From Polyangiaceae bacterium UTPRO1 (GTDB taxonomy: Bacteria; Desulfobacterota; Binatia; UTPRO1), in assembly GCA_002050235.1 (NCBI GenBank), contig MWST01000028.1, positions 1 through 60,323 of the forward strand: a stretch of 60,323 bases of DNA, read 5' to 3'. The notes below the pieces were generated by a model. It made no database searches. It saw only the letters and a list, made by a program, of their open reading frames with translations, and had not been told where the DNA came from. Numbering within the stretch: the first letter of the stretch is position 1; the number at the start of each line of letters is the position of its first letter. Below, one piece after another: positions 24,387 through 33,063 of the stretch. The position numbers and the translations under genes were made by a program.

Positions 24387-25754
24387 TCAGGCTCCGGCGA
24401 TGGTCATGCGGCCGACCTTCAGCGAGGGGGCCGCTATCGCACCGCGGAGCTCGAGGTCGCTGCCGATCATCTCGACGTCGCGAAACATGTCGAGCAGGTT
24501 GCCCGCGATCGTGATCTCCTCGACCGGGTATGCGATTTCGCCGTGCTCGATCCAGAGCCCGGCGGCGCCGCGCGAGTAGTCGCCGGTCACGGCGTTGACG
24601 CCGAAACCGATGAGCTCGGTGACCAGGAGCCCGCGCTCGACCGAGGCGACGAGCGCTTCCAAGGCATGCGGCCCGGCTTCGAGGTAGAAGTTGGTGGGCG
24701 CCGCGCCCGGGGCGTCGCCGATCGCGCGCGCCGCATTGCCCGTCGAGGCCAGGGAGAGCCGCTTCGCAGAGTAGGTGTCGAGGAGGTAGCTGGCGAGGAC
24801 GCCGCGCTCGACGACCACGGTGCGCCGGGTAGGCAGCCCTTCGGCATCGAACGGGCGCGACCCGTGGCCGCGCAGCATGCGGCCGTCGTCGATCACCGTC
24901 ATGCACGAGGCGGCGATCGCGTCGCCGAGCCGCCCGAGGAGGAACGAGGCGCCGCGGTAGAGGCTCTGGCCGGTCACGGCCGCCGCCAGGTGGCCGAGGA
25001 GCGACACCGCGACCGGCGCCTCGAAGATCACGGGCGCCTCTTGCGTCTTCACCCGCCGGGCGCCGAGGCGGCGAAGCGTGCGCTCGGCGGCGCGCGCGCC
25101 GATTGCCGCCGGGTCGTCGAGCCGGGCGAGGTGGCGGGCCCGCGCATACCAGAAGTCGCGCTGCATGCGGCCGTCGTGGCTAGCGACCGGCTCGACGCCG
25201 AGGTGGAAGCTCGAGCGGCGGTAGCTTCCCGCGAATCCCAGGGTCGAGGCATAGGCGATGACCGACGCGTCCTGCGAGAACTCGGCGCCCTCGGAATTGG
25301 TCAGGCGCGGGTCGACTGCGAGCGCCGCGCGCTCGGCGGCGCGCGCCTTGGCCAGGGCGAGGTCGGGAGCTGGGGCTGCGGCGGTCTCGTCGTAGAGGTC
25401 GAGGTCGGGCGCGTCGGTGGCGAGCGCGCCCGGGTCGGGCAAGCCGGCGAGCGGATCGGGCGCGGTCACGCGGGCGAGTCCGACGGTATCGGCGGTGAAG
25501 CGCGCCAGGCCGGCCGGCGACAGATCGGCCGTGGCGGCGATCGCGACGCTGGCGCCGGCGAAGACGCGGAGCCCGAGCCGGCGCTCTCGCGAATCGGTGA
25601 GCTTCTCGATCTCGCCGAGGCGGACCCCGGCGGCGAAAGCCGCGCTCTCGACCATGACGGCATCGGCGGCCGAGGCGCCGGCGCGGGCCGCCTGCTCGAG
25701 CACGCCCTGCAACGTCGCCGTCATCGCAGCGCCGTCGGCGCGCAGGTCCTTCAC
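24387..25754 (-). CDS. tldE: TldE/PmbA, partner subunit of the TldD protease
   Basis: About 455 residues. The GTG start overlaps the tldD stop as GTGA, which supports this start over the later ATG 25724. The family features are [19 protein letters not shown] strands, [38 protein letters not shown] and NFYLEAG. It lacks the HExxxH zinc site, as TldE proteins do. With TldD it forms a metalloprotease that unfolds and cleaves peptides, for example in maturing microcin-like peptides or CcdA. The gene is intact although its tldD partner carries a frameshift here. Confidence 0.9.
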   Translation of the reverse strand: MKDLRADGAAMTATLQGVLEQAARAGASAADAVMVESAAFAAGVRLGEIEKLTDSRERRLGLRVFAGASVAIAATADLSPAGLARFTADTVGLARVTAPDPLAGLPDPGALATDAPDLDLYDETAAAPAPDLALAKARAAERAALAVDPRLTNSEGAEFSQDASVIAYASTLGFAGSYRRSSFHLGVEPVASHDGRMQRDFWYARARHLARLDDPAAIGARAAERTLRRLGARRVKTQEAPVIFEAPVAVSLLGHLAAAVTGQSLYRGASFLLGRLGDAIAASCMTVIDDGRMLRGHGSRPFDAEGLPTRRTVVVERGVLASYLLDTYSAKRLSLASTGNAARAIGDAPGAAPTNFYLEAGPHALEALVASVERGLLVTELIGFGVNAVTGDYSRGAAGLWIEHGEIAYPVEEITIAGNLLDMFRDVEMIGSDLELRGAIAAPSLKVGRMTIAGA

Positions 25755-27192
25755 GCGCGCGTCCCGCCGACCGTGAGCCGGTCGATGCGGATGGTCGGCA
25801 GCCCGACCCCGACCGGCACCGACTGTCCGTTCTTGCCGCAGGTGCCGATGCCCTCGTCGAGCTCGAGATCGTGGCCCACCATCCCGATACGGGTGAGGAC
25901 GTCGGGACCGTTGCCGATCAGCGTGGCGCCCTTCACCGGACGCGTGACCCGGCCGTCCTCGATGAGGTAGGCCTCGGCGGCGGAGAAGACGAACTTGCCG
26001 CTGGTGATGTCGACCTGGCCGCCGCCGAAGTTGGCGGCGTAGAGGCCGCGCTCCACCGAGCGACGATCTCGTCGCGGGTCGAGTCGCCCGCGAGCATGAA
26101 CGTGTTGGTCATGCGCGGCATCGGTGCGCACGCGAAGCTCTCGCGCCGTCCGTTGCCGGTCGGAGCGACGCCCATGAGGCGCGCGTTCAACCGGTCCTGT
26201 AGATAACCGCACAGGATGCCGCGCTCGATGAGTACGGTGCGCTGCGTCGGCGTGCCTTCGTCGTCGACGTTGAGGGAACCGCGACGGTTGGCGATGGTGC
26301 CGTCGTCGATCACCGTGCAGAGCTCGGAGGCGACGCGCTGGCCGAGGAGGTGCGCGAAGGCCGAGATGCCTTTGCGGTTGAAGTCGCCCTCGAGGCCGTG
26401 CCCGATCGCTTCGTGGAGCAGGATGCCGGGCCAGCCGGGTCCGAGCACGACGGTCATCTCTCCGGCGGGTGCCTCGATGGCGTCGAGGTTCAGCACCGCC
26501 TGTCGCGCTGCGGCGCGCGCGAAGCGCAGGTGGCGGTCGCCGGCGATGAGGGAGTCGAACGCCTGCCGCCCGCCACCGCCGTAGGTGCCTTGCTGCCGGC
26601 CGCTGGCGTCTTCGGCGATGCAGGTGACATTGAGGCGCGCGAGCGGCTGCACGTCGCTCACCAGTCGGCCGTCGGCGGTGGCGATCATGACGAGCTTCTG
26701 CTCCATCGTCAGCGAGGCGAAGACGTTCTTGACGCGCGGGTCGAGGGCGCGGGCGGCGCGGTCGACGGCCTCGAGTATCTCGATCTTGACAGCCAGCGGC
26801 ACGTCCAGGGGCGATGCGGGGAGAGGGTACAGATCGCGTTCGGGACGGGTCGAGCGGACCGCGATCGCGGGCGCGCCTCCCGTGTTGCTGGCGATGTGGC
26901 CCGCCGTGCGCGCCGCCTCGGTGAGGGTAGTGATCGTGACGTCGTCGGTGTGGGCGTAGCCGGTCTTCTCGCCGACGACGACGCGCACGCCGACGCCCTG
27001 GTGGACGTCATGGGTGGCCTTCTTGACCTGCCCTTCTTCCAGGTTCAGGGATTCGGCGGCGCGAAACTCGAAGTAGAGATCGCCGTCGTCGGCGCGGCGG
27101 GCGAGCGCCGAGCCGAGAACGCGCTCGAGCGTGTTCGGCGATACGCCGTACCGTTCGCGGAAGAATTCCTCAGGGACGACCCGATCCACCAT
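25751..27192 (-). pseudogene. tldD: TldD zinc protease, reading frame broken by one missing base
   Basis: The first ~378 residues read as a normal TldD from ATG 27192 (alternative GTG 27210), including the zinc motif [14 protein letters not shown] and the [17 protein letters not shown] segment. There the frame shifts: the expected continuation [53 protein letters not shown] runs on in the next frame to the stop at 25751. Inserting one base between 26059 and 26060 would restore a full protein of about 480 residues. No slippery heptamer is present. The coding quality on both sides and the intact tldE suggest either a very recent mutation or a sequencing or assembly error. Confidence 0.85.
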
Positions 27193-27308
27193 TCCTCGCC
27201 CTGCGATCACCTGAAGCTAGCAGATGGCTCGGGCGGGGCAAGGAAGACGCAGCTCGGCGCGGCAGCACACCGTCGCGGCCGCGGATGCCGGTGCGGGGCG
27301 AATACGAC

Positions 27309-27338
27309 TTGGACAACCCGAGAAGCGGCCCCTATAAT
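27309..27338 (+). promoter_or_regulatory. Sigma-70-type promoter of the DHH phosphoesterase gene
   Basis: TTGGAC (27309-27314) and a perfect TATAAT (27333-27338) are 18 bases apart. Predicted transcription start is near 27345, leaving about 20 bases before ATG 27365 with no clear ribosome site. Confidence 0.65.
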
Positions 27339-27364
27339 CCCGCCGTCGTCGCGTACGATACCGA

Positions 27365-28387
27365 ATGGCGGGTGTGTCTCCGAAAAGTCTGCTCGCCGGC
27401 CTCCTCCAGGTTCTGGAGGGGACGGCGCCGTTGGTGATCCTGCCGCACGACAACCCCGATCCCGACGCGCTCGCCAGCGCCGCCGCGCTCAAGTTCCTGG
27501 TCCAGGAGCTGGTCGGCAAGGAAGCCGTGATCGCTCAGGGCGGCATCGTCGGCCGCGCCGAGAATCGGGCGATGCTGACCTACCTGAAGATCGACCTCGA
27601 GCCGGTGGACGCCGTGGTCTTCACGGACGATACGCTCGTGGCGCTCGTCGATACTCAGCCCGGCCGCATGAACAACTCCCTGCCGCCCGGCAGGATCCCC
27701 ACGGTCGTGATCGACCACCACCCGGCCTACGACCGCTACGAGGGCGTGCCGTTTCTCGACCTGCGCGAGAACTACGGCTCGACCTCCACCATCCTGACGG
27801 AGTACGTGCGCGAGTCGCGACTGGAGGTCGAGAGCAAGATCGCGACGGCGCTCTTCTACGGCATCATGGCGGAGACCCAGGATCTCGGCCGCGAGTCGAC
27901 GCCAGCCGACATCGCCGCCGCGCAGTTCCTCTACCCGTACGCCAACAAGCGCCGGCTCGGGAAGATCGAGAACGCGCGTGTGCCGCGCGAGTACTTCGCC
28001 GTCTTCCACGAAGCGATCGAGCGCGCGCAGATCTACGGCAACGTCGTCGTCTCGGTGCTCCCCGAGCTGCAGTACCCGGACATGGTCGCGGAGGTCGCCG
28101 ATTTTCTCCTCCGACTCGACGAGGTCGAGTGGGCGTGCGCCATCGGACGCTACAAGGACCATCTGCATGTATCGCTGCGGACGACCGAGCGCGAGGCGAA
28201 CGCCGGCGAGATCCTCCAACGAGTGCTCGGTAGCCGCTGGGCGGGTGGGCACGACATGATCGCCGGCGGTCGGAAGCGCATAGCGGAAGCCGGCGCGGGA
28301 GCGGTGGCGCGCGCCGCAGACCAGGTGCAGGCGCAGCTCCTCGCCGCCCTCGCGGTCAAAGCGTCCGCCGGCCGTCCGCTGGTGTAG
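27365..28387 (+). CDS. DHH-family phosphoesterase (NrnA-like)
   Basis: About 340 residues. The DHH domain has HDNPDPDALAS (about residues 28-38), FTDDTLVALVDTQPGR (Asp motif) and the namesake VVIDHHP (about 114-120). The DHHA1 end has AGGHDMIAGG (about 294-303), the family's GGGH variant. NrnA-type enzymes degrade short oligoribonucleotides, and some remove the phosphate from pAp. Manganese at the Asp/His site is expected. The last 32 bases overlap the 3' end of queG on the other strand. Confidence 0.87.
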   Translation: MAGVSPKSLLAGLLQVLEGTAPLVILPHDNPDPDALASAAALKFLVQELVGKEAVIAQGGIVGRAENRAMLTYLKIDLEPVDAVVFTDDTLVALVDTQPGRMNNSLPPGRIPTVVIDHHPAYDRYEGVPFLDLRENYGSTSTILTEYVRESRLEVESKIATALFYGIMAETQDLGRESTPADIAAAQFLYPYANKRRLGKIENARVPREYFAVFHEAIERAQIYGNVVVSVLPELQYPDMVAEVADFLLRLDEVEWACAIGRYKDHLHVSLRTTEREANAGEILQRVLGSRWAGGHDMIAGGRKRIAEAGAGAVARAADQVQAQLLAALAVKASAGRPLV

Positions 28388-29537
28388 TCGGCGCCGCTGT
28401 TGCCCGGACTGAGCTCGTGCCCGCTTCGCCGGCGGCGGCCGAGCGCGCCGCGGCGATCTCGCCCCGCACCGAGGGGTCCGGCTCGCGGGCGTCCCGCGCC
28501 GCCAGGGCCTCGCGCGCTTCGGCGCCGCCGATCGCTCCGAGGGCCCAGGCGGCGTGGCCGCGCACGAGCGCTTCCCGATCGCCGAGCGCGAAGCGGAGCG
28601 CCGGCACGGCCGCGGGGTTCCCGGTGTTGCCGAGGACTACGGCGACGTTCCGCAACAAGCCGCGCCGCCGGGCGCGCGCCAGCGAGGTGTCCGCGAAGCG
28701 CCGCTGGAAGGCGCTGCGATCGAGCTGCAGCAGGTCGGGCAGAAAGGGGAAGAGGCCGTCGGCGTCGGGGGCGCGCGTCGCCGGCGGCGGTGCGTTCCAG
28801 GGGCAGACTTCCTGGCAGACGTCGCAACCGAAGATCCACGGTCCGAGCCCGGGGCGGAGATGCGGCGGAATCGCGCCGCGATGCTCGATGGTGAGGTAGG
28901 CGATGCAGCGGCGGGCATCCATGATCCGTCCGTCGCGGAGCGCCGACGTCGGGCAGGCGTCGAGGCAGCGTGTGCAGCGGCCGCAATGTTCGCCGCTCGC
29001 CGCGTCGGGTGCGAGGGCCGCCTCGGTCACGAGCTCGGCCAGGAAGAACCACGAGCCCGCACGTGTACCGAGGAGCATGGTGTTCTTGCCGAACCAGCCG
29101 AGGCCGCTGCGTACGCCCCACTCGCGCTCGAGGACTGCCCCCGTATCGACGTAGCGGCGCGTCGCCGCGTCCGGAAAGAGCCGCGCCAGGACACGCTCGA
29201 GCGCCTGCAAGCGCTCTTCGATCGCGGCGTGGTAATCGGCGCCGCGCGCGTACGCGGCGATGCGTCCGCGCAGTGTCCGACGCCAGTCGAGCGGGGGCGG
29301 GGGCGGCGGCGCATAGGGGTAGGCGAGCGAGATGACGGTGCGGGCCCGCGGCAGGATGCCGGCGACCGTCAGCCGCCGCTCGGGATGCCGGGCGAGGAAA
29401 TGCATGTCGCCGTGCAAGCCGGCGCTGAGCCAGCCGTCGAGGAAGGCGCCGCGGCCGATCGGCACGGCCGCGGCGAAGCCGCAGGCCGTGAAGCCGAGCG
29501 CGGCGGCCTCGGCGCGAACGTAGTCTTCGGGGCGCAC
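28356..29537 (-). CDS. queG: Epoxyqueuosine reductase QueG
   Basis: About 393 residues from a GTG start. The enzyme reduces epoxyqueuosine in tRNA to queuosine using cobalamin and two 4Fe-4S clusters. Cobalamin-domain signatures are LHGDMHFLARHPERR and YVDTGAVLEREWGVRSGLGW (catalytic Asp), then GKNTMLL. Ferredoxin motifs are CGRCTRCLDACP and CDVCQEVCPWN. The C-terminus has HEAT-like repeats (VVLGNTGNPAAVPALRFAL, VRGHAAWALGAIGG) that help bind tRNA. The last ~30 residues are low-complexity. It overlaps the DHH gene tail-to-tail. Confidence 0.93.
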   Translation of the reverse strand: MRPEDYVRAEAAALGFTACGFAAAVPIGRGAFLDGWLSAGLHGDMHFLARHPERRLTVAGILPRARTVISLAYPYAPPPPPPLDWRRTLRGRIAAYARGADYHAAIEERLQALERVLARLFPDAATRRYVDTGAVLEREWGVRSGLGWFGKNTMLLGTRAGSWFFLAELVTEAALAPDAASGEHCGRCTRCLDACPTSALRDGRIMDARRCIAYLTIEHRGAIPPHLRPGLGPWIFGCDVCQEVCPWNAPPPATRAPDADGLFPFLPDLLQLDRSAFQRRFADTSLARARRRGLLRNVAVVLGNTGNPAAVPALRFALGDREALVRGHAAWALGAIGGAEAREALAARDAREPDPSVRGEIAAARSAAAGEAGTSSVRATAAPTTPADGRRTL

Positions 29538-29549
29538 GGGGGTAGACGC

Positions 29550-32500
29550 TCAGTGCGGGGCGACGCAGCCGAGATACGTCGTGTCGTCGTCGACGACGGC
29601 GGCGCCGTCGCGGTCGGCTGCGACGGCGCGGGCGCGGAAGCGCTCGGCGCGGCGGGTGAGGCCGCGGCGCTCGATCACGATGTCGACGGGTGTGGTGCAG
29701 TGCGCGGGCGGCGGCAATGCCAGGGGTGGTGTGAACGTGAACGTATTGGCGCCAGCGCCTCCGGGCGTGGCGGCGGTAAGGGCGCCGACCGCTCCTACCA
29801 GGGCGGCGGCGTTGGCGGCGTCGATCGGGTTGGCCGACGTGGGCTGCGGGCTCTGCAGCGTCAGGGACGCGAGCGCCGCGGCGGCCGGACACTCGGGGAG
29901 CTCGGGGTCGGTGCCCGTCAGGCAGACGCCGACGCGCAGGCGGCAGACGCCGTCGACGACGCCGTCGAGGTCACAGGCCGGGTCACCATCGACGCAGTCC
30001 ACCGTCGTGATCGGCGGCGGCGTCGCGGCGCGGCCGCCGACGGTCCACTCGAGAATGCAGTCGCGCGTGCGTACCCCGCCTCCCGGGAGGAGGAGGGTCA
30101 CGGGGGCGTTGGTCGGGGTCGGCGTCGGAGTCGCGGTTCGAGCCGCCGTTCCGCTTCCCGGAGTTGCGGTCGGACTCGCGGTCGGGGCCACGCCGTTCGC
30201 CGGGCAGGCGAACGGCTCGCCGAGCGCCAATCCGACGCGCGCCAGCTCCGCCGCGGCGAACGGTGCGGCGCGGGAGACGAACGCCGCGGCAGTGCATGCG
30301 TAGGCGGCCCCGATGCACGGCGCCAGCGTCGTCGCGTCGGTGGGCGGCGGTGCGCCGAGCGCCGCGCAGGCATCGGTGACCGCTCCGAAGCCGAGCCCGT
30401 CGGCGGCGACGATATCGTCGGCGGACGCACTCGAGCACCCGCGCACTACTCTGGCGGTGAAGCGCGCCAGCGCGCCGTTCGCGGGATCCGCCAGAGCCGC
30501 GAGCTTGGCGGCGCAGCGCCTGTTCTCCGCCTCGCAGACCGCGGTGCTGCGTCCCGTCAAGCGACAGGCGAGCAGAGTGCCGGCGCAGCGCTGGACGACA
30601 GCGAGGGGTTCGTCGAGGAGCTTCCGCCCGGCGGCCGTTACCGCGCGCTGGCACCTGAGCGCGGCCCGGGACGGAAGCGGCAGGTTCGCCGCCTCGGTGA
30701 AGGGCAGGCAGAGTCCGGCGCCCGTGACGTCGACGACGGCCGGAACCAGCGCGGCGAGGCTCGGGAAGGCGGTGGCGAGCACGCGCTCGGCGGCGCAGGC
30801 GCCGTGCTCGAGGCAGGTGCGGATGGCGCTCGCCGAGCTGAGATCGAGGCCGACCTCGGCGGCGCACGTCTCGTCGAACGCGGCGAAGTTCAGGAGCGCC
30901 GGTGAACGCAGCGCCGCGAGCGGTAGTACCGGAGGATCGCCGGCGCAGGATTTTTCGAAGGCGTTGGCGAAGGTCGCGCGCGCGCGGGCGAGCTTCGCGA
31001 AGCGACTGCGGCAGCGGCGTGCCGCGCGCGCCATGCAGGCGGAACCCTCGCCGCCACCGTCGACGAGGCAGGCGAGACCGCCGAAGGCGCAACTGTCGAG
31101 GCTCGCGAGCTCGCTCCCGACCAGGCGGGTCGTCTCCTTGGCGAGCGCCCGCGCACAGCCGAGGACGGCTCGGGGCGCAACAGGCGCCGGTGCGAGCGTC
31201 GGCGTCGCGGTCGGCGTCGGCGTGCGCGTCGGGGTGCCAGTGCCGGCGTCCGTGGCGGGTGCGGCGGTCGTCGGCGCCCCAGGCGTCGGTGTCGCTGACG
31301 GCGTCGCGCAGACGAAGCCCAGGCAGTCGCTCCGGCAGCACGAGCCGTCGGCCCCCGCGCCGGGATCGCACGGCTCTCCGGGCTGACGGATGCCGTCGCC
31401 GCAGCGGGGACACGGGGGGAACGGCGAGCGTCCCGGCGCCGCCGCCTGCGTCGCCAGCTTGGGGACGAACTGGACGCTCGCAGCGATCGACGATGCAGTC
31501 TCGGGGGCGCTGACCACGAGCGTGCCGCTGCCGCTCGGCGCGAGGAAGCGCGCGTTGGCGCCGATGGTGAGGGCATCCACCGCCGCCAGCACGATGGTAG
31601 GGTCGGTGACGACCGCATTGGCGCCGCGCGTGTCGATCGTGACGCCCGGCTTGACGTCGATCCGGCACGCGGCCAGGCGCGCATCGCCGCCGTCGGCGCC
31701 GCTGCCGCCGGCGAGATCGATGTTCCTGGTGATCGTGAGCGTTGCGGTGTCGGTGGCGAGGCCCGCTTTCAGATCGATCGCTCCGCCGCTGGCGCTCGCC
31801 GTCCTGCCGTTGACGCTGACTGCGGCGTCGAGGCGCAGATCGGCGCCCGTCGTCAGCTCGATGCTGCCCGGAAAGGCGTCGTCGCCGCCGGCGCTGATGT
31901 CGAGCGTGCCCTGGAGCGCCAGGCCGCGGCCGATGCTGCCGAGCAGCTCGCCGCCGTCGCCGTTCGCCGCCCCGCGCAGGGAGATCGGTCCGAGCAGCGT
32001 GACGTCGCCGTCGAGCGCGGTGAGCACGCCCGTCGGCGCCGCCTCGGTCGAGACCGTGAGCGTGCCGCCGGCGCCGTCCGGGCCGGCGCCATTGGCGCGG
32101 ATGGCGCCGGTCGCCGCGACGACGATCGGCCCTGCGGCTTCGAGGGCCACATCGCCGCCCGAGTTGCCGAAGCTGCCGTCGGCGTCGGTGCTGCCGTCGG
32201 CGAGGAGGTCGGCGGTGATCGTGAGGGCGCCGCCGGCGTCGCCGGCGGCGAGCCCGCCGTCACCGGCGCGCAGTGAGATCGTTCCGCCGTCGCCGTCGCG
32301 GAAGCTGCGGACGTCGATGGCGCGCTGCACCCGCACGTCGGCGCCCGCCGCGAGCGTCACGAGGCCGCCGTCGCCGCCGCCGCCGGTCGCTTTCACCGGG
32401 CCCGCCAGGGTGAGGTTGCCGCCGGCGCGGAGATCGATCGTGCCGCCGAAGGCGGCGCCCGAGCTCGCGAGCAACTGGCTCGTCGAGGCGATCACCAGAT

Positions 32501-32978
32501 CGCAGGCGGAGAGCAAGCGCAGGGAACCGGCGGTGCTTGCTGCCGAAGCGTCGATGGGGCTGCGCACGACGAGATCGCCGGCGCCGCCGGAGCAACTCGC
32601 GGCGGTCGTGCGCAGCTCGACGCCGGCGGCGCCGGCGGCGGCGATCCTGGCGTCGACCGCGATCGAGCGGGCACGGATCGAGAGTCGGCCGGCGCCGATC
32701 GTGAACGTTCCGGTCAGCGACACCGGCCGATCACCGAAGTCGAGCTCGCAGCCGTCCTCGCCGCCCGGACAGGTGGAAGCGGTGTTGATCGTCTGGGCAG
32801 CGACGGTGCACGTTGCCGCTGCCGGTGCGCATACCAGGTTGGCGTTCCTCTCCGCGCTCGTCTGATTGCAGCAGAGTCCCGCGGCCCGACTCGGCGTCGT
32901 CTGCACGACCGCGACCAGGAGCCAGAGGCCTGCGGACGCTAATGCGGAGCGCGCGCAGTGGACGCGGGAGTACGGCAC
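29550..32978 (-). CDS. Secreted giant with beta-helix-like repeats and Cys-rich modules, paralogue A
   Basis: About 1142 residues from GTG 32978, chosen because a -10 box ends six bases upstream; TTG 33014 is also in frame. After a signal peptide (ALASAGLWLLVAVVQTTPSRA) come, in order: a small Cys-rich start (LCCNQTSAERNANLVCAP); about 430 residues of Gly/Ala-rich short repeats (GGTISLRAGDGG, GDVALEAAGPIVVAATGAI) resembling filamentous-hemagglutinin beta-helices; a Myxococcus-type Cys box (CGDGIRQPGEPCDPGAGADG); a Pro/Thr linker; a Cys-rich helical domain of about 330 residues; a second Pro/Thr linker; and a terminal Cys module (DCILEW, CVDGDPACDLD, CRLRVGVC). The same order occurs in the next gene upstream. 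An exposed adhesin or matrix role is inferred; no enzyme motif is seen. Confidence 0.75.
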   Translation of the reverse strand: MPYSRVHCARSALASAGLWLLVAVVQTTPSRAAGLCCNQTSAERNANLVCAPAAATCTVAAQTINTASTCPGGEDGCELDFGDRPVSLTGTFTIGAGRLSIRARSIAVDARIAAAGAAGVELRTTAASCSGGAGDLVVRSPIDASAASTAGSLRLLSACDLVIASTSQLLASSGAAFGGTIDLRAGGNLTLAGPVKATGGGGDGGLVTLAAGADVRVQRAIDVRSFRDGDGGTISLRAGDGGLAAGDAGGALTITADLLADGSTDADGSFGNSGGDVALEAAGPIVVAATGAIRANGAGPDGAGGTLTVSTEAAPTGVLTALDGDVTLLGPISLRGAANGDGGELLGSIGRGLALQGTLDISAGGDDAFPGSIELTTGADLRLDAAVSVNGRTASASGGAIDLKAGLATDTATLTITRNIDLAGGSGADGGDARLAACRIDVKPGVTIDTRGANAVVTDPTIVLAAVDALTIGANARFLAPSGSGTLVVSAPETASSIAASVQFVPKLATQAAAPGRSPFPPCPRCGDGIRQPGEPCDPGAGADGSCCRSDCLGFVCATPSATPTPGAPTTAAPATDAGTGTPTRTPTPTATPTLAPAPVAPRAVLGCARALAKETTRLVGSELASLDSCAFGGLACLVDGGGEGSACMARAARRCRSRFAKLARARATFANAFEKSCAGDPPVLPLAALRSPALLNFAAFDETCAAEVGLDLSSASAIRTCLEHGACAAERVLATAFPSLAALVPAVVDVTGAGLCLPFTEAANLPLPSRAALRCQRAVTAAGRKLLDEPLAVVQRCAGTLLACRLTGRSTAVCEAENRRCAAKLAALADPANGALARFTARVVRGCSSASADDIVAADGLGFGAVTDACAALGAPPPTDATTLAPCIGAAYACTAAAFVSRAAPFAAAELARVGLALGEPFACPANGVAPTASPTATPGSGTAARTATPTPTPTNAPVTLLLPGGGVRTRDCILEWTVGGRAATPPPITTVDCVDGDPACDLDGVVDGVCRLRVGVCLTGTDPELPECPAAAALASLTLQSPQPTSANPIDAANAAALVGAVGALTAATPGGAGANTFTFTPPLALPPPAHCTTPVDIVIERRGLTRRAERFRARAVAADRDGAAVVDDDTTYLGCVAPH
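30114..30190 (-). repeat. Pro/Thr-coding hexamer-like repeat in paralogue A
   Basis: Degenerate repeats of the GTCGG type on the + strand encode the second linker of the secreted giant (PTASPTATPG, RTATPTPTPTNAP). A similar tract at about 31190-31300 encodes the first linker. They are coding low-complexity sequence prone to length change. Confidence 0.6.
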
Positions 32979-32984
32979 GCGACG

Positions 32985-33014
32985 GATATACGGTGTGCCG
33001 CCGCCGCCCCGCAA
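32985..33014 (-). promoter_or_regulatory. Candidate leaderless promoter of paralogue A
   Basis: On the minus strand TTGCGG (33014-33009) and TATATC (32990-32985) are 18 bases apart, and six bases (CGTCGC) separate the -10 box from GTG 32978. The layout TATATC-CGTCGC-GTG closely mirrors TATAAT-CGCCGC-GTG at 19626. Confidence 0.5.
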
Positions 33015-33063
33015 TTCACGGGTCGCATGCGAGGTGTGTTGCGTGTCCCGCGCCGGCGCCGGG

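Noticed and set aside
26041..26075. Programmed frameshift in tldD
   Set aside because: No slippery heptamer, no downstream structure signal, and the family is not known for frameshifting.
30313..32865. Two Ser/Pro/Ala-rich frames opposite the first secreted giant
   Set aside because: They are antisense images of the Gly/Thr/Ala repeats and lack ribosome sites and motifs.
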